Below, piece after piece: positions 6,939-12,667 of a DNA stretch of 12,667 nt. The stretch lies in NCBI GenBank assembly GCA_003489165.1, contig DNJG01000041.1:25916-38582 (forward strand), read 5' to 3'. A program made the position numbers and the translations under genes. The notes beneath the pieces were generated by a model that saw nothing but the letters and a program-made list of their open reading frames with translations, did not search any database and was not told the DNA's origin. The DNA is from Nitrospinota bacterium. Its GTDB lineage: Bacteria > Nitrospinota > Nitrospinia > UBA9942. How positions within the stretch are numbered: position 1 is the stretch's first letter; each line of letters begins with the position of its first letter.

Positions 6939-7578
6939 TATACCGGGGTTTGAACATTATCCTCATGTAACCTATACATGGGTTATTATCGTATTGCTGG
7001 CAGTTTCATCATTTCTGGTGGGGAGGAGTTTGAAACTCGTCCCTGAAGAGGGGCAGAATTTTTTTGAGGTTGCTGTAGATGGGATTGCTAATTTTATGGA
7101 TGAGGTTATGGGGCATGAGGGGAGGAGGTATATACCACTTATAGGAACACTTGCCTTTTTTATTCTAACCTCAAATCTTATAGGGCTTATACCGGGCTTT
7201 GCATCGCCTACTGCTAATGTAAATACAAATGCCGCTATGGCAGTTACGGTATTTCTTGCATACCATTATATAGGCATCAAGAAACATGGCATTGTAGGGT
7301 ATCTTAAATTATTTACAGGTCCAATATGGTGGCTGGCTCCTTTAATTTTTCCTATAGAGATTATTGCCCATCTGGCAAGGCCACTTACATTAACATTGAG
7401 GCTTTTCGGAAATATCAAAGGTGAGGATATAGTATTACTTATTTTAGCTTCTTTAATCCCTTTACTTATACCTGTGCCGATGATGTTTCTTGCTATATTT
7501 ACAAGTATAATACAGACAGTTATATTTTCATTGCTTTCAATGTTTTATATTGCAGGTGCATTGGAAGAGCACCACTGA
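6913..7578 (+). CDS. atpB: ATP synthase F0 subunit a
   Basis: Stator subunit that forms the ion half-channels against the c-ring of the F-type ATP synthase in the inner membrane. The protein has 221 residues and about five transmembrane segments. The essential arginine is Arg163 in TLRLFGNIKGED (residues 161-172), equivalent to Arg210 of E. coli. The preceding HLARP (153-157) and the SNLIGLIPGF stretch (87-96) are also family hallmarks. The start overlaps the end of atpI, with a weak purine-rich site upstream. It is followed by atpE but not by atpF, so the b subunit and F1 must be encoded elsewhere, as happens in several deltaproteobacterial and Nitrospirota genomes. Confidence 0.95.
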   Translation: MEEPLHYINIPGFEHYPHVTYTWVIIVLLAVSSFLVGRSLKLVPEEGQNFFEVAVDGIANFMDEVMGHEGRRYIPLIGTLAFFILTSNLIGLIPGFASPTANVNTNAAMAVTVFLAYHYIGIKKHGIVGYLKLFTGPIWWLAPLIFPIEIIAHLARPLTLTLRLFGNIKGEDIVLLILASLIPLLIPVPMMFLAIFTSIIQTVIFSLLSMFYIAGALEEHH

Positions 7579-7593
7579 TAGTGATTAGTGGTG
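7570..7593 (+). promoter_or_regulatory. Hairpin at the atpB stop codon
   Basis: CACCACT (7570-7576) and AGTGGTG (7587-7593) are perfect 7-bp arms with a 10-nt loop; the atpB stop codon lies at the start of the loop. No T-run follows, so it is not an intrinsic terminator. It sits 22 nt before the strong atpE ribosome binding site, where it could stabilise the atpE portion of the message or separate its translation from atpB. Subunit c is needed in many copies, which fits, but the role is inference. Confidence 0.4.
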
Positions 7594-7630
7594 GAAAGGG
7601 ATAAATTTTATTAAGAAAGGAGGTAAGAGA

Positions 7631-7972
7631 ATGCAGAAGAAAATTGTAGCGCTATGTTTTGCTATTGTAGCTATTATGCTCATTATAGCCCCATCAGTAT
7701 TTGCTTCCGAGGGGGTAAGTGATGCCCGGTATGGATATTACAGTTATATTGGTTTAGGGTGTGTTATTGGACTGGCTATTGCGGCCTTTGGCGGTGCGAT
7801 AGGTCAGGCAATTTCTGTTAATAGTGCCTTAAGCGGTATTGCAAGAAATCCAGGGGCGGCAGGAAAGATAACCACAGGCTTACTTATAGGTCTGGCATTG
7901 ATTGAGTCACTGGTCATATATACACTGGTTATTGCACTCATCCTGCTCTTTGTAAAGCCGTATGGAATGTAA
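7631..7972 (+). CDS. atpE: ATP synthase F0 subunit c, with signal-like N-terminus
   Basis: Rotor-ring proteolipid that carries the coupling ion. At 113 residues it is longer than the usual 70-90 because it starts with a signal-peptide-like segment (residues 1-26, likely cleavage after VFA). The mature part is a hairpin: helix 1 about 35-68, a polar ARNPGAAGK loop (71-79) and helix 2 about 81-108. The ion-carrying carboxylate is Glu92 in IESLVIY. Gln59, Glu92, Ser93 and Tyr97 align with the Na+ ligands Gln32, Glu65, Ser66 and Tyr70 of Ilyobacter tartaricus subunit c, so Na+ coupling is possible but unproven. A strong AAAGGAGGT (7616-7624) lies 6 nt before the ATG, suggesting high translation. 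Confidence 0.95.
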   Translation: MQKKIVALCFAIVAIMLIIAPSVFASEGVSDARYGYYSYIGLGCVIGLAIAAFGGAIGQAISVNSALSGIARNPGAAGKITTGLLIGLALIESLVIYTLVIALILLFVKPYGM

Positions 7973-7978
7973 AATGAT

Positions 7979-8020
7979 TACAGTGTCAGATCTGCTGTGA
8001 TAAACGGGTCTGACATTGTA
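7979..8020. repeat. REP-like hairpin after atpE
   Basis: TACAGTGTCAGA (7979-7990) and TCTGACATTGTA (8009-8020) are 12-nt inverted arms with one G-U pair and an 18-nt loop. No T-run follows, so it is not a standard terminator, but it could protect the 3' end of the F0 transcript. The GTGTCAG/CTGACA core is shared with the inverted repeat at 5600-5647, and it resembles palindromes spread by REP-associated transposases in other bacteria. That link is inference; no such transposase is in the window. The remaining gap to 8096 is AT-rich and shows no clear promoter. Confidence 0.6.
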
Positions 8021-8096
8021 TCATAATCCCAATATTTATATATCCCTTAATAATGCCATTTAGTGGACTTCTCCTTTCATTACTTAAAATTAGATT

Positions 8097-8840
8097 ATGA
8101 AAGCAATGATTCTTGCGGCAGGATACGGAGAGAGGATGAGACCCCTTACCAACAGCATACCAAAACCCCTCCTGCCAATAAATGGCAAGCCAATATTATA
8201 TTATACCCTTCAGTTGCTCAAGAAAAATAGAATCTCTGAAGTAGTTATAAATCTCCATCATATGCCTGATATGATTATGGGTGCATTTGGAGATGGCTCT
8301 TCTTTTGAGATGAAGATTCACTATTCATGCGAGAAGGAGATACTTGGGACTGCGGGTGGGATAAAGGCTGCAGAAGGATTTTTAAAAGACGAGACATTCC
8401 TTGTGATTAACAGTGATATACTTGTGGACATAGATATAAACAAGGTAGTAAAATTTCACAGAGCGAAAAAGGCGTTTATCACAATGGTTTTAAGGCAGGA
8501 TACTGCTGTTGATAGATACGGTGCTATTGAAATTGATTCAGATGGGAGAATAAGGAGATTTCTCGGCAAGCCTGAATATAAAAGGAGCTTGCTTTTGAAA
8601 AAAATGATGTTCACAGGGATACATATAGTTGAGCCTGAAATCTTTGATGAGATACCATCTAAAAAATACTGTGGGATAACAGAGGAGATATATCCAAAAC
8701 TGATAAATAAAAACACTCCTATATATGGATATGAATTCAATGGCTACTGGATTGACATAGGGACACCTGAAAGATATGAGAAGGCAAAGCAATGCAATAC
8801 TGTTATTTGTGATAATCTGTTTCCTCTGATGGTTGATTAA
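8097..8840 (+). CDS. Sugar-1-phosphate nucleotidyltransferase
   Basis: Cytoplasmic NDP-sugar pyrophosphorylase of the GT-A-like nucleotidyltransferase family (247 residues). It joins a sugar-1-phosphate to a nucleoside triphosphate. The nucleotide-binding signature is LAAGYGERMRPLT (residues 6-18) with Lys23 in PKPLLP, the metal-binding Asp107 is in NSDIL, and the C-terminal YWIDIGTPERY (217-227) supplies the second metal site. The size and absence of a left-handed beta-helix domain resemble MurU, HddC and short mannose-1-phosphate guanylyltransferases. The exact sugar and nucleotide cannot be read from the sequence. No Shine-Dalgarno sequence is visible. It is separated from atpE by a hairpin and is probably not functionally linked to ATP synthase. 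Confidence 0.88.
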   Translation: MKAMILAAGYGERMRPLTNSIPKPLLPINGKPILYYTLQLLKKNRISEVVINLHHMPDMIMGAFGDGSSFEMKIHYSCEKEILGTAGGIKAAEGFLKDETFLVINSDILVDIDINKVVKFHRAKKAFITMVLRQDTAVDRYGAIEIDSDGRIRRFLGKPEYKRSLLLKKMMFTGIHIVEPEIFDEIPSKKYCGITEEIYPKLINKNTPIYGYEFNGYWIDIGTPERYEKAKQCNTVICDNLFPLMVD

Positions 8841-8856
8841 ATTTTTTGTTTTTTTC

Positions 8857-8885
8857 TTGACATAGATATTAACTTTGTGTAACTT
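8857..8885 (+). promoter_or_regulatory. Putative distal promoter of the oxidase cluster
   Basis: A perfect TTGACA (8857-8862), 17 nt of spacer and TAACTT (8880-8885, a weak -10). Perfect 7-nt inverted arms AACTTTG (8871-8877) and CAAAGTT (8888-8894) straddle the -10 position, as an operator would. The segment resembles the second promoter 76 bp downstream. Confidence 0.4.
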
Positions 8886-8932
8886 ATCAAAGTTTTTAAA
8901 AGATGACTTGAATCATAGTTCTAATTTTTTTC

Positions 8933-8961
8933 TTGACTTAATTTTGAATTTTGTATATTTT
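8933..8961 (+). promoter_or_regulatory. Putative proximal promoter of the oxidase cluster
   Basis: TTGACT (8933-8938), 17 nt of spacer and TATTTT (8956-8961); TATATT at 8954-8959 is a better -10 but with 15-nt spacing. From the T-run at about 8927 onward the sequence closely follows that of the distal promoter, as if one had been copied from the other. A start near 8968 would leave a leader of about 118 nt that includes the small ORF at 9015. Confidence 0.4.
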
Positions 8962-9014
8962 TTACTATCGCATTATTTTGGCTCTCAAATAAAGACTTTA
9001 GGGGAGGGGTCTTA

Positions 9015-9098
9015 ATGAAGAGTTTCTTGTCTTTTGTATCTTATCTTTTATCTGCACACTGTTATATTAAAAAAGGAGGAATGAAATGGGATTCTTAA
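9015..9098 (+). CDS. Possible 27-codon leader peptide
   Basis: Short ORF beginning MKSFLSFVSYLLSA, with a strong purine-rich site GGGGAGG (9001-9007) 7 nt before its ATG. Its stop codon lies inside the next gene, overlapping it by 13 nt in another frame, and its codons 21-22 are the GGAGGA that serves as the next gene's ribosome binding site. Short complementary arms AAGAC (8992-8996) and GTCTT (9009-9013) place its ribosome binding site in a loop. Translation of this ORF could couple to or regulate the oxidase subunit. The peptide resembles nothing I recognise, so it may be chance. Confidence 0.22.
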   Translation: MKSFLSFVSYLLSAHCYIKKGGMKWDS

Positions 9099-10987
9099 GG
9101 AAAGGTTTGTTTAAGGGGGTATCTTTTAGATTTACATCTCTCACAGCATGTCTATTTTTATTATTCTTTGCTTCTACACTTATCCTACCGATAAGTCATA
9201 ATGCATCTCTATCTTTAAAACCGGCATTTGCCACTGAGGCACCAGCACCTGCAGGCGGAGAGGCGGCAAAGGCTGAAGAAGGGAAAAAGGAAGGCGAGAA
9301 AAAAGAGGGTGAGAAAGGGTTTACATATCAACCTGCACCTAAACTGAAGGTTGGAGATTATCCAATTGTTAAAGGATTTAACAGCCGTATAGCAGTATGG
9401 ATAGTAGCACAACTCCACCTATGGTTCGGGGCATTTGTTCTTGCAGTTCCTATTTTTGTTCTTGTTATAGAGGGTGTGGGTATGGCAACGAAGGATGAGA
9501 GATATGACCACATGGCACATGAGTTTATTAAGGTCAGCATGACTGCATTCTCACTTACAGCCTCACTCGGAGGATTGCTTACAATAATGTTTGTTTCGTT
9601 CTACCCTGATTTCTTTAAATATATGGCATCTATATTCGGGAAGACGATGATAATATATGCCATCCTTTTTTTCGGCGAAAGTTTCTGCCTTTATATATAC
9701 TACTACGGCTGGGATAGAATGAATAAAGGCTTCAGCAAGTGGGTGCATCTTACAATGGGGCTTATGTTGAATGTCTTTGGTATGACTCTGATGGTTCTAT
9801 CAAATGTATGGGCTTCATTTATGATGGCACCATCAGGTGTTGACGATGCCGGTGTATTTACAGGAAACATCTGGGAAGCCATAAGAGGTCCATTATGGAA
9901 TCCTATAAATCTCCACAGGTTTATAGCAAATATTGCCTTTGGCGGTTCTATAGTGGGCGCCTATGCAGCATATAAGTTTTTGAGTGCCAAGACTAATGAG
10001 GAAAAGGCTCACTATGACTGGATGGGATATACAGCGAACTTCATAGCTATTTTCGGTTTTTTACCGTTGCCTTTTGCAGGCTACTGGCTCATGAAGGAGG
10101 TATATGGCTATAGCCAGCAGATGGGTATAACTGCAATGGGCGGTGCATTTGCATGGCTCTTTATAATTCAGGCCGTTTTAATAGGGTCACTCTTTCTTGG
10201 CGCAAACTATTACTTATGGTGCGGTATGGGGAGAATCAAGGGCTCCGAGAGATATACACCTGCAATCAAATATCTTATAGTAGTTATAGTTGGTTGTTTT
10301 CTTGTATGGTTTACACCTCACACACTCATAATGACAGCAAAGGAGGTTACGCAGGTAGGGGGGACACACCATCCTGTATTGGGGTCATTAGGCGTTATGT
10401 CTGCAAAGAATACTGCAGTTAATATATTGATAGTCTCTACCTTCTTGAGCTTCATGCTTTACAGAAGGAGCAATAAAATCGCAACGGCATCATGGACAAG
10501 CACTGGGAATGCCATTCAGGTGGCACTCTTTACCGCCGGTGCTATAAATATTGTCTTCCTTGGAGTATATGGCTATTTTATACCGGCAAATATCAGAATA
10601 GGTCTTTCAATCCCACAGGTTATGACAACATTGACTATTATTGTGGTCAGTTCTATATTGGACGGTTTTATGTATAAAGGTGCAAAGTCCACAGGACCTA
10701 TTGAGTGGGGTAAAATGGGTGCGCGCTCTCAATATGCACTCTTTCTGCTGGCAGTATCCTTTACATGGCTGATGGGCTTGATGGGTTATGTCCGTTCAGC
10801 TTTGAGACAGCACTGGCATGTATATACAATATTCAGAGATAATTCAATAGATGCCTTTACACCGACACTTGGATATGCGGCAGGCATTATAACAATAGCA
10901 GTTTATATATTTATTGCACTTGTCATTTTTGCATTCTGGATTGCAAACTTCAGTGCGAAGAAACATGCAGAGGCGACAACACATTAA
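9086..10987 (+). CDS. Cytochrome bd-superfamily oxidase subunit (CydA-like)
   Basis: Polytopic membrane protein of 633 residues related to subunit I of cytochrome bd oxygen reductases. A signal-like segment (residues 15-38, possible cleavage after AFA at 49) and an Ala/Pro then Lys/Glu/Gly-rich linker (51-78) precede about 13 transmembrane helices. By eye, His111, Glu198 in FFGESF followed by YYGWDR, and His277 match His19, Glu107 and His186 of E. coli CydA. LRQHW (573-577) matches the conserved GRQPW near the C-terminus. The position of E. coli Glu99 is Ile/Tyr here (190-191), and no quinol loop is recognisable. It is longer than CydA (about 520 residues, nine helices), and no cydB follows. 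Two c-type cytochrome genes do, so cytochrome c is the likely donor. Start set by GGAGG (9075-9079), 6 nt upstream. Confidence 0.82.
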   Translation: MGFLRKGLFKGVSFRFTSLTACLFLLFFASTLILPISHNASLSLKPAFATEAPAPAGGEAAKAEEGKKEGEKKEGEKGFTYQPAPKLKVGDYPIVKGFNSRIAVWIVAQLHLWFGAFVLAVPIFVLVIEGVGMATKDERYDHMAHEFIKVSMTAFSLTASLGGLLTIMFVSFYPDFFKYMASIFGKTMIIYAILFFGESFCLYIYYYGWDRMNKGFSKWVHLTMGLMLNVFGMTLMVLSNVWASFMMAPSGVDDAGVFTGNIWEAIRGPLWNPINLHRFIANIAFGGSIVGAYAAYKFLSAKTNEEKAHYDWMGYTANFIAIFGFLPLPFAGYWLMKEVYGYSQQMGITAMGGAFAWLFIIQAVLIGSLFLGANYYLWCGMGRIKGSERYTPAIKYLIVVIVGCFLVWFTPHTLIMTAKEVTQVGGTHHPVLGSLGVMSAKNTAVNILIVSTFLSFMLYRRSNKIATASWTSTGNAIQVALFTAGAINIVFLGVYGYFIPANIRIGLSIPQVMTTLTIIVVSSILDGFMYKGAKSTGPIEWGKMGARSQYALFLLAVSFTWLMGLMGYVRSALRQHWHVYTIFRDNSIDAFTPTLGYAAGIITIAVYIFIALVIFAFWIANFSAKKHAEATTH

Positions 10988-11045
10988 GAAAGTTTAAATT
11001 GAGGAATTGACTTGCATAATCTTACCTTATAAAGGAGGGGGGCAA

Positions 11046-11906
11046 ATGAAAGTTTTTATCCGCATCGTAATTTTTAGTATTCTAATATCAATGGCATACT
11101 GGGGGTTCTCAAACTATGGTATCCCTCAGGTTATCCCTGAGCTGCCGCCAGTTGAAGAGCAGATAAGCGGCTCTATGACAATGGACCAGTATATTGCCCT
11201 CGGTGGAAAAATATTTAATGGAAAAGGGACATGCACACTTTGTCATAACCCTGTCGGTGGAAGGGCGCCTCTTCTTGTTGAGAGCGGTAAAGATGGCGCA
11301 CCAATAGGCGCAAGGGCGGCGGATAGATTAAAAGACCCACAATATAAGGGTAAGGCAAAGACAGCAGAAGAGTATATACACGAGTCAATGGTTGACCCAT
11401 CGGCATTTGTTGTAACTGGTTTTGGTAAGCCTGGAACAAATGACACAGTGAGCCCGATGCCCAATATAAATAAGGGTTCAATTGGACTTAATGAGGCAGA
11501 GATAGGGGCAGTAATATCATATTTACAGAAGTCAGCAGGTGTTCAGGTTACAGTAAAATTGCCTACGGGTCCTGCGCCAGTAGCAGCAGCAGCGCCGGCA
11601 GAGCCTCAGAGTGCAAAAACAGCCGAAGAGGCATTTGGAAAACATGGATGCACAACATGTCACAAAATTCCCGGGATTGAAGAGGCAGGAGATGTAGGTC
11701 CTGACCTTACAGGGTTATCTGGAAGGGCAGGAAAGACTGTAAAAGGACTTATTCCAGAACAGTATGTAATGCAGTCAATACTCAACCCCGATGCATTTAC
11801 TGTAAAGGGTTTTGAGCCCGGCACAATGCCGGCAGATTTAGGTGAGAAGATGACAGCAAAAGAACTTGAGATGATTGTTAAATATTTATTGGAGAAAAAA
11901 GGATAA
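11046..11906 (+). CDS. Membrane-anchored diheme cytochrome c
   Basis: Periplasmic electron carrier of 286 residues held by one N-terminal transmembrane segment (residues 5-22, no evident cleavage site). It carries two class I-type cytochrome c domains with heme motifs CTLCH (63-67) and CTTCH (202-206) and likely axial methionines Met138 (SPMPN) and Met261 (GTMPAD). An Ala/Pro-rich hinge (173-190) separates the domains. The halves resemble each other beyond the heme motifs (DPSAFVVTGF against NPDAFTVKGF), indicating an internal duplication. The ATG at 11046 is preceded by AAAGGAGGGG (11031-11040); an upstream in-frame TTG at 11007 is rejected. Its position 58 bp after the bd-like subunit suggests it passes electrons to that oxidase. 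Confidence 0.93.
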   Translation: MKVFIRIVIFSILISMAYWGFSNYGIPQVIPELPPVEEQISGSMTMDQYIALGGKIFNGKGTCTLCHNPVGGRAPLLVESGKDGAPIGARAADRLKDPQYKGKAKTAEEYIHESMVDPSAFVVTGFGKPGTNDTVSPMPNINKGSIGLNEAEIGAVISYLQKSAGVQVTVKLPTGPAPVAAAAPAEPQSAKTAEEAFGKHGCTTCHKIPGIEEAGDVGPDLTGLSGRAGKTVKGLIPEQYVMQSILNPDAFTVKGFEPGTMPADLGEKMTAKELEMIVKYLLEKKG

Positions 11907-11912
11907 CACACA

Positions 11913-11947
11913 ATTGAAGATTGAAGATTGAAAATTGGAGATTTAAA
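11913..11947. repeat. Degenerate heptamer array, ATTGAAG type
   Basis: Five heptamers in exact register: the first two are identical ATTGAAG, and the next three differ by one to three bases. The array begins 6 bp after the stop codon of the diheme cytochrome gene. It has no complementary partner array nearby and no T-run, so it does not look like a terminator. Confidence 0.75.
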
Positions 11948-11960
11948 AGAAATATTTGTT

Positions 11961-11995
11961 AATAGTCAATAGTCAATAATCAATAGTCAATAATT
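11961..11995. repeat. Degenerate heptamer array, AATAGTC type
   Basis: Five heptamers in exact register, three of them AATAGTC and two variants (AATAATC and AATAATT). It has the same unit length and copy number as the array 13 bp upstream but a different sequence. It ends directly before the ribosome binding site of the next cytochrome gene, so both arrays lie inside the presumed operon transcript. Confidence 0.8.
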
Positions 11996-12010
11996 AGGGG
12001 GAGGTAGAGA

Positions 12011-12667
12011 ATGAGAAAATTGATTCAGGCAGTTATATTGATTCTGATTTTTTATTTAATATTAAAACTTGGGATTCCTGCATTAGGCTCTTTTCTTCAT
12101 CATGGGACATGGCCTGTAGTGCCGACAAATCTCATGAGGATATATGTATTTTTTATAATAACAGGTGTTCTTCTGTATCTGACATTTAATGAAGAATCTG
12201 CAAAGGAACTTGGCAAACCAATAAAAGAAGTTTATGGAAACCCTGAAAAGGGCGGATTAAGGATGATTGTTATTGCAGTCATTGCACTTTTTGGCGGATA
12301 TGTTACATATCAGAATGTAAAACCGAGTTTTGAGGCACCGGTGGAATTGAGGTCTATTCACCCTGCCCCCCCTTCATCAGTGGAGATGTGGGGAAAGTCA
12401 TATAACTTGCTTACACTGACAAACCCATTCAGGGAAGATAAGGCAAATTTTGAGAAGAATGTTAGAGAGGGTGGGATTGTATATTTTAAAAACTGCTTTT
12501 ACTGTCATGGTGATAAATTAGATGGAAAGGGTCATTACTATAGCGGATTGTCCCCGCTTCCTGCAAACTTTGTTGATGTGGGAACAATAGCACAGCTTCA
12601 GGAGTCATTCTTATTCTGGAGAATAGGGACCGGTGGTCCTGGTCTTCCAAAAGAGGGTGCACCATGG
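12011..12667 (+). CDS. Membrane-anchored monoheme cytochrome c (3' end missing)
   Basis: The first 219 residues are present and the reading frame runs open through the window edge. Three hydrophobic segments are seen: about residues 5-27, 41-58 and 84-100. A periplasmic domain follows with one heme motif, CFYCHGDKLDGKG (162-174), typical of class I cytochrome c. The axial Met should lie beyond the cut, after GLPKEGAPW. The RSIHPAPP stretch (114-121) before the heme domain is a linker of a kind I associate with respiratory cytochromes of Nitrospirota-like bacteria, a recollection, not a search result. A strong GGGGGAGGT (11997-12005) sets the start. It follows the diheme cytochrome gene in the same direction and likely serves the same electron-transfer chain. 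Confidence 0.9.
   Translation, partial: MRKLIQAVILILIFYLILKLGIPALGSFLHHGTWPVVPTNLMRIYVFFIITGVLLYLTFNEESAKELGKPIKEVYGNPEKGGLRMIVIAVIALFGGYVTYQNVKPSFEAPVELRSIHPAPPSSVEMWGKSYNLLTLTNPFREDKANFEKNVREGGIVYFKNCFYCHGDKLDGKGHYYSGLSPLPANFVDVGTIAQLQESFLFWRIGTGGPGLPKEGAPW

Noticed and set aside
8841..8856. T-run after the nucleotidyltransferase as an intrinsic terminator
   Set aside because: No convincing GC-rich stem precedes it; the run also belongs to the duplicated promoter segment.
10153..10422. Internal plus-strand ORFs inside the oxidase gene
   Set aside because: Out-of-frame shadows of a gene with clear membrane-protein coding character; no ribosome binding site or recognisable domain.
11007..11033. 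TTGACT and TATAAA as a promoter for the diheme cytochrome gene
   Set aside because: The spacing is only 15 nt and the -10 overlaps the ribosome binding site, so a transcript would begin within or after it; read-through from the oxidase gene is more likely.
11913..11995. CRISPR-like array
   Set aside because: Units are contiguous 7-mers with no spacers, and there are no cas genes in the window.

Overview
This is an AT-rich (about 40% G+C by eye) bacterial chromosomal segment with no tRNA, rRNA, integrase, transposase or CRISPR. The gene set suggests an uncultivated, Nitrospirota-like or deltaproteobacterial-like anaerobe or microaerophile. The pointers are a separate F0 operon (atpZ-atpI-atpB-atpE) lacking the b subunit and F1 genes, a cytochrome bd-superfamily oxidase followed by c-type cytochromes instead of cydB, and many intergenic short-period repeats. 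The phylum assignment is an inference, not proven.

Layout. Positions 1-3085 hold a minus-strand run: M50 membrane protease, trpS and lysC (transcribed right to left), with hairpin-forming repeat elements in both gaps and after lysC. A divergent AT-rich region (3086-3353) with a promoter on each strand leads to a two-CBS-domain protein. nadB (L-aspartate oxidase, NAD synthesis) is convergent to it. A second divergent gap (5521-5673) carries inverted and tandem repeats and leads to an orphan receiver-domain protein with a C-terminal Cys-rich domain. The F0 operon follows (6383-7972): two assembly-type proteins, subunit a, and subunit c. Next come a sugar-1-phosphate nucleotidyltransferase (8097-8840) and a 245-bp gap with two look-alike promoters and a possible small leader ORF.

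From 9086 to the right edge is a respiratory cluster: a 633-residue polytopic CydA-like oxidase subunit with a signal sequence and a Lys/Glu linker, a membrane-anchored diheme cytochrome c built from two similar halves, and a membrane-anchored monoheme cytochrome c cut by the window end. With no quinol loop recognisable and no cydB next door, the simplest reading is a bd-type oxygen reductase fed by cytochrome c. The F0 operon would use the ion gradient that this chain helps to build; subunit c carries the residues that bind Na+ in known Na+-type rings, so coupling could be to H+ or Na+.

The most unusual non-coding signal is a set of unrelated degenerate tandem arrays with unit lengths of 6-8 nt (two heptamer arrays, two opposed octamer arrays, one hexamer array), plus two copies of a CACAGAG-type element. 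All lie between genes, and several can fold into hairpins.
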